A stretch of DNA of 64,000 bases, from contig NZ_RXNS01000019.1 of the NCBI RefSeq assembly GCF_003966155.1, forward strand, positions 1-64,000, given 5' to 3'. The position numbers and the translations under genes were made by a program. This DNA is from Halomonas nitroreducens (GTDB taxonomy: Bacteria; Pseudomonadota; Gammaproteobacteria; Pseudomonadales; Halomonadaceae). This document shows positions 61,544-64,000 of this stretch, one piece after another. Under the pieces are notes generated by a model. The model made no database searches. It saw only the letters and a list, made by a program, of their open reading frames with translations, and was not told the DNA's origin. Positions within the stretch are counted from its first letter, which is position 1. The number at the start of each line of letters is the position of its first letter.

Positions 61544-62893
61544 ATGTCCCAGGAAGCAGCAACATTACATGATGTCACAAAGGGTCATGCAACTGCTCGG
61601 CAGGCACCTCGCCCCGCCACGGTGGAGGAGACCGGGCTGCCTTTGCTCTATCTGGCCGACCTGCTCTCCAAGCAGCTTATCGAACGGGGAGCGCAGGATA
61701 TTCACGAGCTGAGTCGCGGTAGCGCCCTGAGCGGCAGCGTGGTGGAAGAGGTCTGCCATTTCTTGCGCCAGGATGCCCGAGCCGAGGTGCGCGGCCAGGC
61801 ACGCTCCGGCGCCCTGGTGATCGGCCTGACCGACCGGGGGCGTGCCGCCGCCCTGGAGGCCTTGGGGCGGGATGGCTACTCGGGCATGGCGCCCGTGCCC
61901 CTGGCCGACTACTGCCGCCATGTGAAGGCCCAGGCCCTGAACAAGGTGGGGCTGGATCGCGATACCGTAATGGAGGCCTTCGCCGATACGGTCATCGATC
62001 CGGCATTGCTCGACCAGCTCGGCCCGGGGCTCCACTCGGGACGGGCCATGTTCATCCACGGCGAGGCGGGCACGGGCAAGAGCTATATCGCCCGGCGGCT
62101 GATGCGGCTACTGCCGGGGGAGGTGCTGGTGCCCCATGCCATCCTGGTCGGTGGCAAGGCCGTGCGCTGCTTCGATGCGGCGGTCCACCATCCGGTGGCG
62201 GATGACCAGGGGGAGGTGTCCTCCCTGTACCTTGGGCAGGGGCACGATCCCCGCTATTTACGCTGCCTGCGTCCCTGCGTGGTCACCGGTGGCGAGTTGA
62301 CCATGGGGCGACTCGAGGTGCAGTACGATGCGGCGACCCGCATCCACCAGGCGCCGGTCCAGCTGCTCGCCAACAACGGCATGCTGGTGATCGATGACCT
62401 GGGTCGCCAGCGAATGACCACGACGGAACTCTTCAATCGCTGGATCGTGCCGCTGGAGGAGCGCCGCGACTTCCTGTCGTTGAGCAACGGCCACCATTTC
62501 AGCGTGCCCTTCGACGTGGCCCTGGTGTTCTCTACCAACCTGGATCCACTGGCCCTGGCCGACGCCGCCTTCCTGCGCCGGATCGGCTACAAGATTCGTT
62601 TCGCGCCTTTAGAACGCAAATCCTACCAGGCGATCTGGCAGCAGCAGTGCCGAGACCTCGAGCTGGCCTATGCGCCCGAACTGGTCGATTTCGTGATCGA
62701 TGAGCTGCATAAGCGCCATGACGTGCCGCTGTTGGCCTGTCATCCGCGCGATCTTCTCGGCCTGGCCAGGGATCGCCTCGAGTACTGGGGCGGCGAGACG
62801 TTGGAGCGCGACACCCTGTCCTGGGCGTGGCGGACTTATTTCGGAGACTTCACTGACGATGAAGCCTCCAGCAACGGGAGGAATGTCTCATGA
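61544..62893 (+). CDS. AAA-type ATPase within the Tad locus, with N-terminal winged-helix-like region
   Basis: 449 residues. Residues ~35-100 look like a small helical DNA- or partner-binding domain (LSKQLIERGAQDIHELSRGS and LSGSVVEEVCHFLRQ). Walker A is GEAGTGKSY (173-181), Walker B MLVIDDLGRQRM near 280, and sensor-1 is in VFSTNLDP. Two long loops separate the motifs. It is neither the TadA secretion ATPase nor the MinD-like CpaE. It is fixed between cpaA and cpaB, with an ATGA overlap to cpaB, so it probably serves pilus regulation or assembly. GAGG precedes the ATG. Confidence 0.8.
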   Translation: MSQEAATLHDVTKGHATARQAPRPATVEETGLPLLYLADLLSKQLIERGAQDIHELSRGSALSGSVVEEVCHFLRQDARAEVRGQARSGALVIGLTDRGRAAALEALGRDGYSGMAPVPLADYCRHVKAQALNKVGLDRDTVMEAFADTVIDPALLDQLGPGLHSGRAMFIHGEAGTGKSYIARRLMRLLPGEVLVPHAILVGGKAVRCFDAAVHHPVADDQGEVSSLYLGQGHDPRYLRCLRPCVVTGGELTMGRLEVQYDAATRIHQAPVQLLANNGMLVIDDLGRQRMTTTELFNRWIVPLEERRDFLSLSNGHHFSVPFDVALVFSTNLDPLALADAAFLRRIGYKIRFAPLERKSYQAIWQQQCRDLELAYAPELVDFVIDELHKRHDVPLLACHPRDLLGLARDRLEYWGGETLERDTLSWAWRTYFGDFTDDEASSNGRNVS

Positions 62894-63714
62894 AACGCAA
62901 GGGTATCGTTGCCATGTTCCTGGCGTCGCTGGTCATGGCCGCCGGTGCGGCCCTGGTCGCCATGAACTGGATGCAACAGCAAGGCAGTGATGACGTGGCC
63001 AAGGTGAGCCAGGTGGTAGTGGCAACCGTGGAGATTCCCTTCGGCTCGCGGGTGCAGGCATCCGATCTCAAGCTCATGCCCATGCCCCCCGAGTCGGTGC
63101 CCGAAGGCAGTTTCTCGGATATCGAGGACGTGGTAGGGCGCGTCAACACCCAGGTGGTCTATGCCGGGGAAATCCTCCACGAGGGGCGAGTCGTCGAGCA
63201 CATGGAAGGCAGCGCCCTGGCGGCGGTACTGGAGCAGGGCAAGCGGGCGATGAGCGTGCGCGTCGACGATGTGGTCGGCGTGGCCGGCTTCCTGCTGCCA
63301 GGCAACCGGGTGGATGTGGTGGCGACCCAACGCAACAACGGTAGCCGCTCCAACGTGGAATCCCGGACGGTGCTGCACAACCTCAAGGTGCTGGCGGTGG
63401 ACCAGATCGCCTCCCAGGACCGGGACGACCCGGTGATCGTGCGCGCCGTGACCCTGGAGGTCACGCCCGACGAAGCCGAGACCCTGGTCGAGGCGACCCA
63501 GGAAGGCAAGGTGCAGCTGACCCTGCGCAATCCCATGGACAAGGACGACGACGTCTCCGGCCTGATGGCGGCGCAGCGCTCGGTGCTCAACCTTCCCGAG
63601 CCGGTGGAGAAGCCGGAACCGGCGCCGCGTCCGGTGGCGCGCCGGGCACCCATTCAGCACCAGGTCAGTGTCCTGCGGGGCACCCAGATGAGTACGGTGA
63701 GCGTCAAGAACTAA
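62890..63714 (+). CDS. cpaB: Tad pilus assembly protein CpaB/RcpC
   Basis: 274 residues. A membrane anchor (GIVAMFLASLVMAAGAALVAM) precedes an SAF domain (VVVATVEIPFGSRVQASDLKLM … VVYAGEILHEGRV). The CpaB C-terminal region (GKRAMSVRVDDVVGVAGFLLPGNRVDVV) follows. It supports secretin assembly in the periplasm. Its ATG overlaps the AAA ATPase stop. Confidence 0.92.
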   Translation: MKRKGIVAMFLASLVMAAGAALVAMNWMQQQGSDDVAKVSQVVVATVEIPFGSRVQASDLKLMPMPPESVPEGSFSDIEDVVGRVNTQVVYAGEILHEGRVVEHMEGSALAAVLEQGKRAMSVRVDDVVGVAGFLLPGNRVDVVATQRNNGSRSNVESRTVLHNLKVLAVDQIASQDRDDPVIVRAVTLEVTPDEAETLVEATQEGKVQLTLRNPMDKDDDVSGLMAAQRSVLNLPEPVEKPEPAPRPVARRAPIQHQVSVLRGTQMSTVSVKN

Positions 63715-63794
63715 AGACCGCCCATAACTAATACAAAAGGACTACCTTCAAGTTGAGAGGTCCTTACTAGCACGGGTTGCAGGGGAGAAGTGTC

Positions 63795-64000
63795 ATGACA
63801 AGGCGAAACATTGCACTCAAGTGGTTGATGATAGCAGGGCTGAGCCTGCCGATGGTGGGGTCGGCAACGAGCCTGCTCGCTCAGGAGCCGGTGAGTCGGG
63901 AAGGTTCCCGCCGCCTGGCGATGCCCCTCGAGGGGCGTGCAGAATCGGTAGCTGTCGAGCTCAACAAGGGGCAGGTGCTCGCCTTCCCGAGACCGGTACG
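63795..64000 (+). CDS. cpaC: Tad pilus secretin CpaC/RcpA, 3'-truncated by window edge
   Basis: The first 68 residues are visible. A signal peptide (WLMIAGLSLPMVGSATSLLA) is followed by SVAVELNKGQVLAFPRPV, the beta-strand opening of the N-terminal secretin/BON region in CpaC proteins. GGGGAG precedes the ATG. The position after cpaB is canonical, and the rest lies beyond the window. Confidence 0.85.
   Translation, partial: MTRRNIALKWLMIAGLSLPMVGSATSLLAQEPVSREGSRRLAMPLEGRAESVAVELNKGQVLAFPRPV

Overview
The window looks like chromosome of a moderately halophilic gammaproteobacterium, most likely a Halomonas-type member of the Halomonadaceae. This is inferred from the high-GC coding style, the paired TRAP and TTT solute importers, the stand-alone aspartokinase, the DUF3141 protein and the Flp/Tad locus. 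No rRNA or tRNA gene was recognised, so the assignment is not proven.

Region 1 (1-20,434) looks like an integrated catabolic island. It opens with the 3' end of an IS3-family transposase. A GntR/FCD regulator follows, then a leftward operon for a sugar acid: 2-hydroxyacid dehydrogenase, RraA-like aldolase, 2-keto-3-deoxygalactonate kinase, KDPGal aldolase and an enolase-superfamily dehydratase. A rightward series carries a TRAP importer (dctPQM), a Tat-exported lactonase, a DHAP-dioxygenase-like cupin, a TTT importer (tctCBA), two short-chain dehydrogenases and a KDG kinase. Two matching inverted-repeat operators sit just downstream of the two divergent promoters and probably bind the GntR protein. 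A VOC/LysR pair and a tyrosine integrase close the island next to a tRNA-end-like sequence and a terminator.

Region 2 (20,572-23,253) is an aspartokinase downstream of an ATP-grasp enzyme.

Region 3 (23,365-31,000) is a graveyard of metal-resistance and envelope genes: fragments of a Cu P-type ATPase, a DUF2933/methyltransferase fusion, an lgt/L,D-transpeptidase fusion, a CDF transporter and a small copper-associated protein. Among them lie intact genes: a SHOCT protein, CcdA, a ferritin-like helical protein, a YVTN propeller and a CxxCH protein.

Region 4 (31,067-40,050) holds a YbhGFSR-type ABC exporter, an MHS-family MFS transporter, a DUF3141 hydrolase-like protein and a methyltransferase.

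Region 5 (39,391-53,462) is an intact copper-homeostasis block: P1B ATPase with partner proteins, TVP38 protein, DUF2231 and EB-dehydrogenase-like heme proteins, CopAB, CopRS, a cupredoxin and a DUF411 protein with a 47-residue membrane partner. Four copies of one direct repeat (GCTGAA-N5-GCTGAA) occur here. Three lie 46-51 bp upstream of copper genes and probably mark the CopR regulon. Two MerR/CueR-type promoters with 19-bp spacers are also present, but no MerR gene is.

Region 6 (53,723-60,341) contains a YedK-type DNA-crosslink protein, small proteins, a VOC protein and an RND pump with its adaptor. Region 7 (60,642-end) is the start of a Flp/Tad pilus locus (flp, cpaA, an AAA ATPase, cpaB, cpaC) that runs off the window.
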